Below, piece after piece: positions 1 through 8,114 of a DNA stretch of 56,677 nt. This DNA is from CALEUX01 sp964608615. GTDB taxonomy: Bacteria > Bacteroidota > Bacteroidia > Bacteroidales > Marinilabiliaceae. The position numbers and the translations under genes are program-made. Location: positions 1 through 56,677 of the forward strand of contig CAZSQG010000015.1 in NCBI GenBank assembly GCA_964608615.1, in the 5' to 3' direction. The notes under the pieces were generated by a model. The model ran no database searches. It saw only the letters and a program-made list of their open reading frames with translations, and had not been told where the DNA came from. The first letter of the stretch is position 1. Each line of letters opens with the position of its first letter.

Positions 1-693
1 GGGAAAGTGTTGACCTATAACCACATTATTTGTGATGCACGATTCTCAAAATGTTGCGGAGGTGTTACTGAGTTATTTGAAAATGTTTGGGAACCGGTTC
101 ATCATCCTTATCTCACAAAGGTCATTGACGGCCCTGCAGCTCCTAAAGGTTATGCCATGGATTTAAAATTTGAATCCAATGCCGAAAAATGGATAAGAAA
201 CTCTCCAGATGCTTATTGTAATACCATGGACAAAAAAATACTGTCGCAGGTGCTTAACGATTACGATCAGGAGACTCCCGATTTCTATCGATGGACGGTT
301 ACTCATACTCAAAAAGAAATACAGCAACTTCTGAAAAAAAAAGTCGGCATTGAAGTGGGCAATGTCTTGGATCTGATTCCATTGGAACGTGGTGAATCGT
401 CACGGTTAATCAAACTAAAAATTGTTGGAACCAAAGCAACCAAAATCATTGGTAAAGAACTTGAAATTCGTAAGGCACTTTCTGAATCGCATCTTTACAG
501 CTCGGCCTTTGTGATTGAAAAGGGAGAATTACAAAATGGAGTCCCTCAAATATTTACCCTAACAGGTGCCGGCTGGGGACATGGTGTTGGCCTTTGCCAG
601 ATTGGTGCTGCGGTGATGGGGGCAAAAGGATTCAGCTATAACGAGATTCTTGCCCATTATTTTCGTGGGGCAATATTGGAAAAGAAGTATTGA
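1..693 (+). CDS. SpoIID/LytB-domain protein, C-terminal part
   Basis: The reading frame is open from the first base, so the gene starts upstream of the window and only about 230 C-terminal residues are visible. The segment ends with the glycine-rich SpoIID signature GAGWGHGVGLCQIGA followed by a region with the consensus GxSYxEILxHYF, which is typical of this family. SpoIID-type proteins are lytic transglycosylases acting on denuded glycan strands (established for Bacillus SpoIID); LytB-type relatives enhance amidases. The next two genes on the same strand, an AmpG-like permease and a NamZ-like muramidase, suggest a role in cell-wall turnover or recycling rather than sporulation. The catalytic part of the protein lies mostly outside the window, so activity cannot be judged. 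Confidence 0.85.
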   Translation, partial: GKVLTYNHIICDARFSKCCGGVTELFENVWEPVHHPYLTKVIDGPAAPKGYAMDLKFESNAEKWIRNSPDAYCNTMDKKILSQVLNDYDQETPDFYRWTVTHTQKEIQQLLKKKVGIEVGNVLDLIPLERGESSRLIKLKIVGTKATKIIGKELEIRKALSESHLYSSAFVIEKGELQNGVPQIFTLTGAGWGHGVGLCQIGAAVMGAKGFSYNEILAHYFRGAILEKKY

Positions 694-845
694 TTAAATA
701 TTATTGATAATTCCTTATCCATTAATTTTGATTAATACAACGCCCTCCGTTTATCTGTTTATAATAAAGGATTTGATGAATATTTAATGTATTTCCGGAT
801 GAACGCAAAATACTTTATCAAGAAGCTAATAACAAAATATTGATC

Positions 846-2669
846 ATGCTAAAAAAAACCAATTCACCATGGACCTGGGTTCCAACCCTCTATTTTGCCC
901 AGGGAATACCCTATGTAATTGTGATGACAGTTGCCGTTATCATGTATAAAAGATTAGGCATCTCAAACACCGATATAACACTTTATACCGGTTGGCTTTA
1001 CCTGCCATGGGTAATTAAACCATTATGGAGCCCGGTTATTGATTTGTTGAAAACTAAAAGATGGTGGATCGTTACGATGCAGTTAATTGTGGGAGCTGGT
1101 CTTGCCGGTGTAGCTTTTACTATTCCTGCTCCTTCATTTTTCCAATACACTCTTGCATTCTTTTGGTTATTGGCCTTTAGTTCAGCCACACACGACATTG
1201 CTGCCGATGGTTTTTATATGCTTGGACTTAATAAAGGAGAACAGTCATATTTTATTGGCATCAGAAGTACTTTTTACCGCATTGCTATGGTTACAGGACA
1301 AGGTCTCCTGATTATCATTGCAGGTTTCTTTGAAATACAAACAGGGTTGGAACCTGTGAGATTTTCAGTTCAAACACAAACAGGTTCTGAAACCTCTTTT
1401 GAATTTCCTCAACCTGAAGAACAGAATAAGTCGGACGAAATGTCGTTTTATATTGCTGCCAATGAATACCAACTTTCAGCAACACCAATTGAAACCTCCA
1501 TTGCCGACAGTCTAAAACAACTAGCCTCATCACAAAACATCAATAACGGGTTTGTGGTTCCCGAGCCACCAAAAGAAATTGAGAAACCCGGATGGTTTAC
1601 CCGCAATATCTCTGCCCCCCTTAAGACTATGCTAAAGTCAGCTTTTGGAAAACAAGATAAAACATCGAAATTATCGGGAAATATAATGCTTGTGGGGATC
1701 AAATTATCGCAACAACCAGAAGAACCTGTCATATTAAACACCAATTTCAGACGAGGCGACCCAAGCCTAAAACTTATTTCCGGCGAACGACTTGAGTTTA
1801 ACCCATCAAACTGGGACCAGACAGCATGGATAGCCATTCAGTCCGATCCAGAACTTAAAAGTGCCGTAGTAGCCCATTTTGAAGGCCTTTCGGGAAATAT
1901 CCCTCTGGCCTGGAGTATTACATTTTTTGGATTAACAGGCTTATTCCTGCTATTCTTTTTATATCATAGGTTATTTCTTCCCAAACCCGATTCGGATGTG
2001 GCTGTAACATCAGAATCAGGTAAAGATCTTTTTAAAGAGTTCTTTAATACATTTGGTACATTCTTTAAAAAGAAAGACATAGGCCTCGCCCTGGCATTTA
2101 TATTATTATTTCGTTTAGGTGAAGCTCAATTGGTAAAATTGGCCATACCATTTTTGATTGACACACGCGAAAGTGGTGGATTGGGGATGACTACAGGCGA
2201 TGTTGGATTAGTTTATGGAACATTTGGCGTAATAGCTTTAACGCTTGGAGGTATTCTGGGCGGACTAATGGCCTCAAAAAAGGGTCTCAAATATTGGATC
2301 TTCCCCATGGCACTGGCCATTAATGTTCCCAATCTGGTTTATGTTTACTTGTCGTATTTTACACCTGATAATCTCTGGATAATAAGTGCCGCCGTGGCCA
2401 TTGAGCAATTTGGTTATGGATTTGGATTTACTGCCTTCATGCTCTATTTAATATATTTCTCCGATGGGAAGAGCAAAACGGCACACTATGCAATTTGCAC
2501 TGGGTTAATGGCACTGGGGATGATGATTCCGGGCATGATATCAGGGTGGCTGCAAGAAATTGTCGGTTATGAAAATTTCTTTATCTGGGTTATATTATGT
2601 ACCATTCCAGGATTCATTATAATACGTTTTCTGAATATTGACCCTAAATTTGGAATAAGAGAGAAATAA
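846..2669 (+). CDS. AmpG-like MFS permease with periplasmic insert
   Basis: This is a 607-residue major facilitator protein. I start it at the ATG (MLKKTNSPW) rather than the TTG two codons upstream. About five membrane segments lie in residues 10-165 (FAQGIPYVIVMTVAVIMY and others), with the HDIAADGF motif near residue 115 seen in AmpG-like transporters. Residues about 165-350 form a hydrophilic, probably periplasmic insertion rich in Q, E and S. The remaining membrane segments follow from about residue 355. AmpG imports anhydro-muropeptides in Gram-negatives. The neighbouring SpoIID and NamZ genes support a cell-wall sugar substrate, but that is inferred from context. The gene follows SpoIID by about 150 bases and precedes namZ by about 125 bases. 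Confidence 0.8.
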   Translation: MLKKTNSPWTWVPTLYFAQGIPYVIVMTVAVIMYKRLGISNTDITLYTGWLYLPWVIKPLWSPVIDLLKTKRWWIVTMQLIVGAGLAGVAFTIPAPSFFQYTLAFFWLLAFSSATHDIAADGFYMLGLNKGEQSYFIGIRSTFYRIAMVTGQGLLIIIAGFFEIQTGLEPVRFSVQTQTGSETSFEFPQPEEQNKSDEMSFYIAANEYQLSATPIETSIADSLKQLASSQNINNGFVVPEPPKEIEKPGWFTRNISAPLKTMLKSAFGKQDKTSKLSGNIMLVGIKLSQQPEEPVILNTNFRRGDPSLKLISGERLEFNPSNWDQTAWIAIQSDPELKSAVVAHFEGLSGNIPLAWSITFFGLTGLFLLFFLYHRLFLPKPDSDVAVTSESGKDLFKEFFNTFGTFFKKKDIGLALAFILLFRLGEAQLVKLAIPFLIDTRESGGLGMTTGDVGLVYGTFGVIALTLGGILGGLMASKKGLKYWIFPMALAINVPNLVYVYLSYFTPDNLWIISAAVAIEQFGYGFGFTAFMLYLIYFSDGKSKTAHYAICTGLMALGMMIPGMISGWLQEIVGYENFFIWVILCTIPGFIIIRFLNIDPKFGIREK

Positions 2670-2689
2670 CAGATAATTCAGTTATTATC

Positions 2690-2713
2690 ACCTGCGATAT
2701 TTCAATCGCGGGT
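2690..2713 (+). other. Intergenic hairpin after the MFS gene
   Basis: The arms ACCTGCGAT and ATCGCGGGT pair over nine positions (one G-U) around a six-base loop, 20 bases after the stop codon. No clear T-tract follows, so it may be an mRNA-stabilising hairpin or a weak terminator. Confidence 0.35.
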
Positions 2714-2793
2714 TCAATTGGTATTTCTGCACATTCTTCGAAAAAACAACCATCAAAACAGCCTGTTCTTTCAAAAAATTGACCTAAATTGAA

Positions 2794-4002
2794 ATGATGC
2801 AACACTTACACTATAAAACTATGAGAATAATAGCATTTGTGGTATTGGCCGTGATTCTTTGTTTTTGCCAGCAGCCCCAGGCTGTTAACAAGCCAATAAT
2901 AACCGGTGCTGAAAGAATTCAGGAATGGCTTTCCCTTGTTAAAGGTAAAAAAGTGGGAGTTTTAGCTAACCACACTGCTACAGTTGGAAACCAACATCTT
3001 GTTGATACGCTTTTGAAATTAGGCGTTAATGTGGTTTATATATTTGTTCCTGAACATGGTTTCAGAGGAAAAGCCGATGCCGGTGAAAAAGTGCAGGATG
3101 GTGTTGATCCTTCCACAGGCATCTCAATTATATCGCTATACGGTGCAAACAAAAAACCCTCACAGGAACAGATGGCCGGTATTGATATAATGATCTTCGA
3201 CATTCAGGATGTTGGAGTCAGGTTTTACACATATATCTCATCGCTGCATTACCTGATGGAAGCTTGTGCTGAGAATAACAAACCTTTAATTGTGCTTGAC
3301 CGACCTAATCCCAATGGAGAATACACTGACGGACCTGTTTTAAAGCCGGAGTTTAAATCGTTTGTGGGCATGCATCCAATCCCTTTAGTGCATGGACTTA
3401 CAGTAGGCGAACTGGCTCTGATGATAAATGGCGAAGGATGGCTTGCAAATGCTCAAAAATGTGACTTAACAGTTATTGAAGTAAGTAACTACACAAAACA
3501 CATGAGGTACTCGGTACCGCAAACACCTTCACCTAATCTTCCCAACGATTTATCGATAAGATTATACCCTTCACTTTGTTTTTTTGAAGCTACAAACGTG
3601 AGCATTGGACGAGGTACTTATTTCCCGTTTCAGGTTATAGGTTACCCCGATTCAACATATGGAGAGTTCTCCTTTACGCCGGTCAGCATTGATGGAATGG
3701 CAAAAAAACCTTTACAGGAAGGGAATCTTTGTTTTGGTGAAGACCTAAGAAACCTTGATCCATGGGAACAAAAATTCACTCTAAAATATTATATAAAATA
3801 CTATCAATTATCAGGAAAGAGTATAGACTTCACATCTCGTCGCAGATGGTTCGATCTTCTTGCCGGCACCGATTTATTACTAAAACAAATTGAAGAAGGA
3901 CTCACTGAAGAAGAGATAAAAGCATCGTGGCAACCCGAACTTATAGCTTTTGATAAGATGCGACAACCATATTTGCTTTACAAAAATAGCTTTGATAAAT
4001 AA
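2794..4002 (+). CDS. namZ: Exo-beta-N-acetylmuramidase NamZ-like (DUF1343)
   Basis: This 402-residue protein matches DUF1343 over its full length: VGVLANHTATVG near residue 52, FVPEHGFRGKADAGEKV near 88, IMIFDIQDVGVRFYTYISSL, VLDRPNPNG, and LYPSLCFFEATNVSIGRGT near 265. DUF1343 proteins include NamZ, which removes MurNAc from the non-reducing end of peptidoglycan fragments. A hydrophobic N-terminal segment (IIAFVVLAVILCFC) suggests export or lipidation. ATG codons at 2794, 2797 and 2821 are all possible starts; the last gives the most compact signal peptide. With the upstream AmpG-like permease it forms a plausible muropeptide degradation and uptake pair. It is the last gene before a repeat-rich spacer. 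Confidence 0.85.
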   Translation: MMQHLHYKTMRIIAFVVLAVILCFCQQPQAVNKPIITGAERIQEWLSLVKGKKVGVLANHTATVGNQHLVDTLLKLGVNVVYIFVPEHGFRGKADAGEKVQDGVDPSTGISIISLYGANKKPSQEQMAGIDIMIFDIQDVGVRFYTYISSLHYLMEACAENNKPLIVLDRPNPNGEYTDGPVLKPEFKSFVGMHPIPLVHGLTVGELALMINGEGWLANAQKCDLTVIEVSNYTKHMRYSVPQTPSPNLPNDLSIRLYPSLCFFEATNVSIGRGTYFPFQVIGYPDSTYGEFSFTPVSIDGMAKKPLQEGNLCFGEDLRNLDPWEQKFTLKYYIKYYQLSGKSIDFTSRRRWFDLLAGTDLLLKQIEEGLTEEEIKASWQPELIAFDKMRQPYLLYKNSFDK

Positions 4003-4802
4003 ACTCAGAAAGGTTTTCTCTTTAAATGAGGCACTAACAATAAAACAATATAAAGGGTTGAGGGTTTGAACGAAGTGAATCCTGATGCCTGATGTTTATT
4101 CACTTCGGGATAGGGTTTAGGGTTTAGAGTTGTGGGTTTGAACGAAGTGAATCCCGATGCCAGATATTTATTTACTTCGGGATAGGGTTTAAGGGTTATC
4201 TCTAATATTGGTGTTTTTTTGCAGAATATTTTTAAACACATTATGCAGGCTGCTCATAATAGCCGCTTCTTGATTTGAGTTGATGAAGTGATGATTGGTT
4301 AAATTACCTCTCTATCACCGCTCGGCGGTTTTAGAAGGCTTTCGAATTGTTCACCAACTCATCAGCTATTAATAGCCGCGGAGCGGCGACAGAACGGTAG
4401 CAAAAATGAGATTAATAAAGTAGTAAGCTGCGGAGCGGCGACAGGTATTGTAAAAATGTGTTTGGTTCTGGCTCGTTCAGGTTATGGTTTGAACGAAGAG
4501 AATCCCGATGCCTGATATTTATTTACTTTGGGATAGGGTTTCACTCCTCCCCCCTTAAAAGTTAAATATTATTAATTTTTCACTAATCATTTTTGCTGTC
4601 TTTTTCTTGTTTTTTTGACCTCCATACATAGGCTTCATCAATAAAAACAAGAAAACAACACCTTCTTCATAATTATTCTTATGTTTATTTAAGAGGAAAG
4701 GGGGTAAAACAACCTGTTTGTTTTTCTAATTTCCAATTTATAACTTGATTGTTTCAAATTAAACTGTTTATCATAATCAAACCCAACCCTAATACCGATT
4801 TT
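4003..4802. repeat. Repeat-rich intergenic spacer
   Basis: No convincing gene lies in these 800 bases. It contains three copies of a palindromic element (about 4063-4117, 4134-4190 and 4490-4541), recognisable by GAACGAAGTGAATC followed by TTTACTTCGGGATAGGG, plus two copies of AGCYGCGGAGCGGCGACAG (4374-4392 and 4426-4444). Runs of GGGTTTA link the copies. Short open frames here are made of repeat sequence. The spacer marks the left border of the peptide locus. Confidence 0.75.
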
Positions 4803-5138
4803 ATGACCCTAAATCAAAGAATCGAGCTACTACAGCGATTAGACACTCTTATCAGGTTAAAAAACACAGGAAATCCAAAAAAGCTTGCGGCCAAACTGGG
4901 TGTATCCGAAAGTACCCTCTTCGCCCTTTTACAACAAGCCAAAGATCTGGACGCCGAAATTTGTTATAACCCACATCGCAACACCTACGAGTACATCACC
5001 CCCATGCGGTTTGTATTTAGCTTTGTTAAAGAGAAAAAACACGACCTGCGGAAAATTATAGGTGGACTAAATTTTAACTTTAATCTGTTTACCACCAAAA
5101 CACGCCTGAAAACAAGCATCCCAGTTTGTCTTGAATAG
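4803..5138 (+). CDS. Small HTH regulator with C-terminal GG-leader-like segment
   Basis: I place the start at the ATG giving MTLNQRIELLQRLD; the longer frame begins at a TTG and adds only low-complexity sequence. The 111-residue protein has a winged-HTH-like N-terminus: helices at about 3-20, then NPKKLAAKLGVSESTLFALL (residues 24-43) as the helix-turn-helix, then YNPHRNTYEY (55-64). Such small HTH proteins occur beside GG-type peptide precursors in Bacteroidota. Unusually, residues 80-88 read HDLRKIIGG, resembling the end of the precursors' leaders (EEIKGG, NKIKGG), and a 23-residue tail follows. It is upstream of the first precursor on the same strand and is the obvious candidate local regulator. 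DNA binding is inferred. Confidence 0.7.
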   Translation: MTLNQRIELLQRLDTLIRLKNTGNPKKLAAKLGVSESTLFALLQQAKDLDAEICYNPHRNTYEYITPMRFVFSFVKEKKHDLRKIIGGLNFNFNLFTTKTRLKTSIPVCLE

Positions 5139-5161
5139 AGAATTTTGAAAAAAATCACCCG

Positions 5162-5232
5162 CTTATATTTACTCTGCATTAATAGCTATCCCGGCCGGAA
5201 AAACTGATGCCCCGGATACCGAAAAGGGTCAC
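5162..5232 (+). promoter_or_regulatory. Conserved upstream element, copy A
   Basis: This 71-base segment upstream of precursor 1 is about 85% identical to 14800-14869 upstream of precursor 2. It opens with CTTATATTTACTC, whose TATATTTA resembles the Bacteroidota -7 box TAnnTTTG, and continues into the GC-rich core CCCGGCCGGAAAAAC and GCCCCGGATACCGAAAAGGG. The second core block can fold as CGG-AUA-CCG inside CCC...GGG. I infer a shared promoter plus structured 5' leader. Confidence 0.6.
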
Positions 5233-5274
5233 ATACAGTGTAAAGAGTAGGTTATTACTTTAATACTATTTGTT

Positions 5275-5511
5275 ATGAAAACTTTAAAATTAGATCAGTT
5301 TGAAAAATCTGAGTGTAATGTTTCGCAGTTAGAGGAGATCAAGGGAGGGAATGGTGTTTATACCGGAAGAGGTAGAGATGCAACGACAGGAGGATGGGTT
5401 AAAGATTGGTGTTTTGATAATGGGCATATTGAATATTGGAAATGCCAATCCACAATTAAATCTGAATCAAGTATAAAAGTATCCCCTTTCAGTGAATTAT
5501 TAGTTGTTTAA
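5275..5511 (+). CDS. Double-glycine peptide precursor 1
   Basis: This 78-residue protein starts with the leader MKTLKLDQFEK and ends the leader at EEIKGG (GG at residues 24-25), the classic cleavage site for C39 peptidases and the signature of the GG-leader natural-product family in Bacteroidota. The predicted 53-residue core is rich in G, W, K and aromatic residues and has two cysteines (C46 and C57) that could form a disulfide. A third cysteine, C14, sits in the leader and is shared with precursor 2. No typical modification residues for a known class are obvious. The core is unlike that of precursor 2. It could be a bacteriocin, a signal peptide or another exported peptide; function is unknown. 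Confidence 0.8.
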   Translation: MKTLKLDQFEKSECNVSQLEEIKGGNGVYTGRGRDATTGGWVKDWCFDNGHIEYWKCQSTIKSESSIKVSPFSELLVV

Positions 5512-5549
5512 CAGTTTGCTAAATTTTATATAACTGAGAATTTGTTAAT

Positions 5550-5568
5550 GGGGGGATTATTACCCCCC
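5550..5568 (+). other. G6/C6 intercistronic hairpin
   Basis: Six G residues and six C residues pair around a seven-base loop, between precursor 1 and the secreted-protein gene 15 bases downstream. There is no T-tract, so it may limit read-through or protect the 3' end of the precursor mRNA. Precursor 2 has a hairpin at the same relative place. Confidence 0.5.
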
Positions 5569-5582
5569 TAATTAAGAAATAT

Positions 5583-6734
5583 ATGAAAAGTACAAAAAGA
5601 TTTTTACTTATTGTTTCGGTGTTTTCGATTACTCTTTCTTCTTTTGCTAAAGAAAGTTTTGTTGAATACCATAAAAAGATTTTTGATGCTGAGAAGCTCA
5701 TTGCCCAAAATGAGTATGACTCTGCATTTTTGGTTTATCAATCTATTTTTAGTTATTATCCTCACGCCTTTTACAAAGACCTTCACAACGCCTGCATTTG
5801 TGCATGTAAAACCGGTGACTTAAAAAATGCTTCACTATATGCCGAAAAACTTGTTTTACAAGGGTATGAGATGGATGATTTTAACAATACAGGCTTTGTT
5901 CCATTAAAGGAAAATAAAAGGGTTTGGAATAAATTTTTAAAAAAGCATCCGCTATTGCGCGAGCAATATAACAATAGTTTAAACCACGAACTACGAAAAA
6001 AATATTACGATTTATTTGTATCTGATCAAAAAGCAGCCAAACCGGATAACAGTTTGCATTCTCAGGATAGTGTTTTTTACCAACAGGCTGTAAAACTTTC
6101 AATAATGTTTCAGGAACAAGGATTTCCATCATTGGACTTAAATAAGGATACTATAAATATCAAGATATTTGCAATGTTACGCCACTATTTTGGGCTGGCA
6201 AACCGTTTTAACCTCAACGAGGAAATGCAGTGCGACTCATTTTATACATCCATGAACTTTAAAGCAATACAAATCGACACCCTTGTCTTGGAAGCTCTAT
6301 ATAACGGAAGGCTTTTGCCACAAACATACGTTGATGCTACTTCTTATTTTGCAGGCAATCCTTATGGAAATCTGGCCATTAAAATTGATTTTGATAAAGA
6401 AACGGTAGGCTTTCATATCAATATGAAACCCGAACAGGTTGAAGAAATAAATAAAAGAAGGGAGAAAATAGGCCTGTTCCCAATTCAAATACTATCCAAT
6501 GAAATTTTCAAATCAACCTGGTATAACGAATATCCATTTAAAGAAATTAAAGAAGCCTTTTTAAAATGTAATGCCTGTGAAATGGGAGACTATGTTACCT
6601 TAAAGAAAATGGAGGAAGATAAAGTTCGTAACCGTTTTATATTAAAAAAGGATAACGAATTTATTCTTTTTGATTTTAACCAAATTAAAGAAACTTGGAA
6701 TACTGGAATAGATAAATATATGAAAACTAATTAA
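5583..6734 (+). CDS. Secreted protein of unknown function, TPR-like N-terminus
   Basis: I do not recognise a named family. The 383-residue protein has a signal peptide (MKSTKRFLLIVSVFSITLSSFA, cleavage near residue 22). Residues about 25-100 look like a pair of helical TPR-type hairpins (DAEKLIAQNEYDSAFLVYQS and ACKTGDLKNASLYAEKLV). The rest is mixed, with a segment around residues 135-235 of helical character and a C-terminal part containing a CNAC pair (about residues 332-335). It starts 71 bases after precursor 1 with a hairpin between, so it is probably in the same transcript. A role in handling or sensing the peptide in the periplasm is inferred from position only. Confidence 0.65.
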   Translation: MKSTKRFLLIVSVFSITLSSFAKESFVEYHKKIFDAEKLIAQNEYDSAFLVYQSIFSYYPHAFYKDLHNACICACKTGDLKNASLYAEKLVLQGYEMDDFNNTGFVPLKENKRVWNKFLKKHPLLREQYNNSLNHELRKKYYDLFVSDQKAAKPDNSLHSQDSVFYQQAVKLSIMFQEQGFPSLDLNKDTINIKIFAMLRHYFGLANRFNLNEEMQCDSFYTSMNFKAIQIDTLVLEALYNGRLLPQTYVDATSYFAGNPYGNLAIKIDFDKETVGFHINMKPEQVEEINKRREKIGLFPIQILSNEIFKSTWYNEYPFKEIKEAFLKCNACEMGDYVTLKKMEEDKVRNRFILKKDNEFILFDFNQIKETWNTGIDKYMKTN

Positions 6735-6824
6735 TAAATAGAATATTAATCATCTAATACATAGTGAACACTTTCGACACATCCTTACGTTATAAACTAT
6801 AAAACAAACTACAACAATATTTAT

Positions 6825-6974
6825 ATGATCCTGATAATTAGTGAAGATATCGATCACACCACCGACAAAGTTCTTGATTGGTTGTATAACAATGTTGCAG
6901 GCAATGTTTTAAGATTAAACACAGGAAATAAGGTAAAGTGCGAAAGTTCGTATTCACCATACACCTGTAAATGA
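6825..6974 (+). pseudogene. Remnant of an ATP-grasp peptide maturase (GwsG-like)
   Basis: A 49-codon frame begins MILIISEDIDHTTDKVLDWL, which closely resembles the N-terminus of ATP-grasp maturases of the grasp-with-spasm peptide systems of Bacteroidota (from memory of the family). Resemblance fades after about residue 32 and the frame ends at TGA; functional members have about 300 residues or more. No SPASM partner is present. I interpret it as the stub of a deleted maturase gene. It lies between two secreted-protein genes inside the peptide locus, as expected if a modification gene was lost. It could instead be a real short peptide, but that is less likely. Confidence 0.55.
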
Positions 6975-7014
6975 GATATAAAATGAATACCAATCTTTAT
7001 GCAATATTATTGAC

Positions 7015-7797
7015 ATGACAAGACTTATACTTATCGTACTACTATTTATCCCCATAAAATTATTTAGCCAAGGATATAATTCTCTTTATATTGGGAGATT
7101 AAAAGATTATGAAAATAAAATATTCGTTCACGGGCGGGTTTTTTCCTACAACTATTCAGTTGCGGTTGGTGATACAGTTGGCAAAATTGAATTGAGTTGG
7201 TATAATAATCCGAATCTTAAAGGCAGAAGGATTCTAGACAATTGGACTTTTGTTGCTGAATCATGTTCCCAATACCTAATTAATGAAATCCGTTATACGG
7301 TAATACACGATTCGTTGGTTATAAATAGAACGAACCGAAACCAAACTGAGGTTCTTATTGGAATGTATAATGAAAATTTAATAGCCGGTGGATATACCGG
7401 TATCATTGAAAATGAGCGTAATGTGTGGATACATCCCCCGCGTAGTAACTTTTTCAAGGTATTAAACACATGCCCCTATCCTTATGTCCAGTTGCCACTT
7501 TACATTGGTAAAAAATGGAGTGATAAAATGAAAATTTCTGACCATTGGGCTGACCCAAAGTGGGCAACCTGGGAAAAAAAATTACGAATGGACTTGTCCT
7601 ATGAAGTAATCGGGAAAGAAAGTATAAATGTTAATGACAAGGAATATGAATGTTTTATAGTCAATAGTGTTGCTAATTCAAAAATTGGCAAATGTGAGCT
7701 ATTATTCTACTTCAATAAACAGCTTGGTTTTATTAAAATGAAGTATGATATTTTGGGTAAAATTGCCGTTAATTTTGATCTGATGGATGTTAAGTAA
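7015..7797 (+). CDS. Secreted hypothetical protein
   Basis: Not recognised. The 260-residue protein has a signal peptide (MTRLILIVLLFIPIKLFSQ, likely cleaved after residue 19) and then a mostly beta-rich sequence with many aromatics and no obvious membrane segment. The C-terminal 100 residues (from about KKWSDKMK to the end) read like a single beta-sandwich-type domain with phrases such as YEVIGKESINVNDKEYECFIV, in the manner of small periplasmic DUF proteins that measure or bind a ligand. Cysteines occur near residues 80, 148, 215 and 228. It is followed by about 317 bases without a gene. Membership of the peptide locus is by position only. Confidence 0.6.
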   Translation: MTRLILIVLLFIPIKLFSQGYNSLYIGRLKDYENKIFVHGRVFSYNYSVAVGDTVGKIELSWYNNPNLKGRRILDNWTFVAESCSQYLINEIRYTVIHDSLVINRTNRNQTEVLIGMYNENLIAGGYTGIIENERNVWIHPPRSNFFKVLNTCPYPYVQLPLYIGKKWSDKMKISDHWADPKWATWEKKLRMDLSYEVIGKESINVNDKEYECFIVNSVANSKIGKCELLFYFNKQLGFIKMKYDILGKIAVNFDLMDVK

Positions 7798-8114
7798 ATA
7801 AATGCATGATCTATTGCATTCTGTCAATTACTATTTTACTAAATTTACATAAACTCAGTCAGGATGCTACTTTACCATTAGCTCTTCCTAATTTATCAAC
7901 AAATTACATTGCATTACTTTTTATCCTTTTAATATTTGAAAATTACTTTTTTACAAACATTTATAGCTCAGAAATCTGATAAAACGATTACAAAAGAAAA
8001 TATCAACGAAATAAAAAGAAAATCACATAATCACATGAATAAAAAAAATCAGAATAAAGACAGGGTATTCCCAGTATCTACAATAACGCTATAACAATCA
8101 ATAAACCATAAACA
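7798..8114. other. AT-rich intergenic region
   Basis: No gene or clear signal is visible in these 317 bases. They are AT-rich, and the stretch directly before 8115 probably belongs to the flank of the RAYT transposase gene. A weak hairpin (AATGCA...TGCATT) occurs just after the preceding gene. Confidence 0.4.

Noticed and set aside
4005..4241. 78-codon minus-strand open frame in the repeat spacer
   Set aside because: It encodes two near-identical segments that are translations of the dispersed palindromic repeat.
4374..4444. Possible CRISPR-like repeats in the 4-kb spacer
   Set aside because: Only two copies of AGCYGCGGAGCGGCGACAG with no regular spacers and no cas genes in the window; a dispersed repeat explains them.
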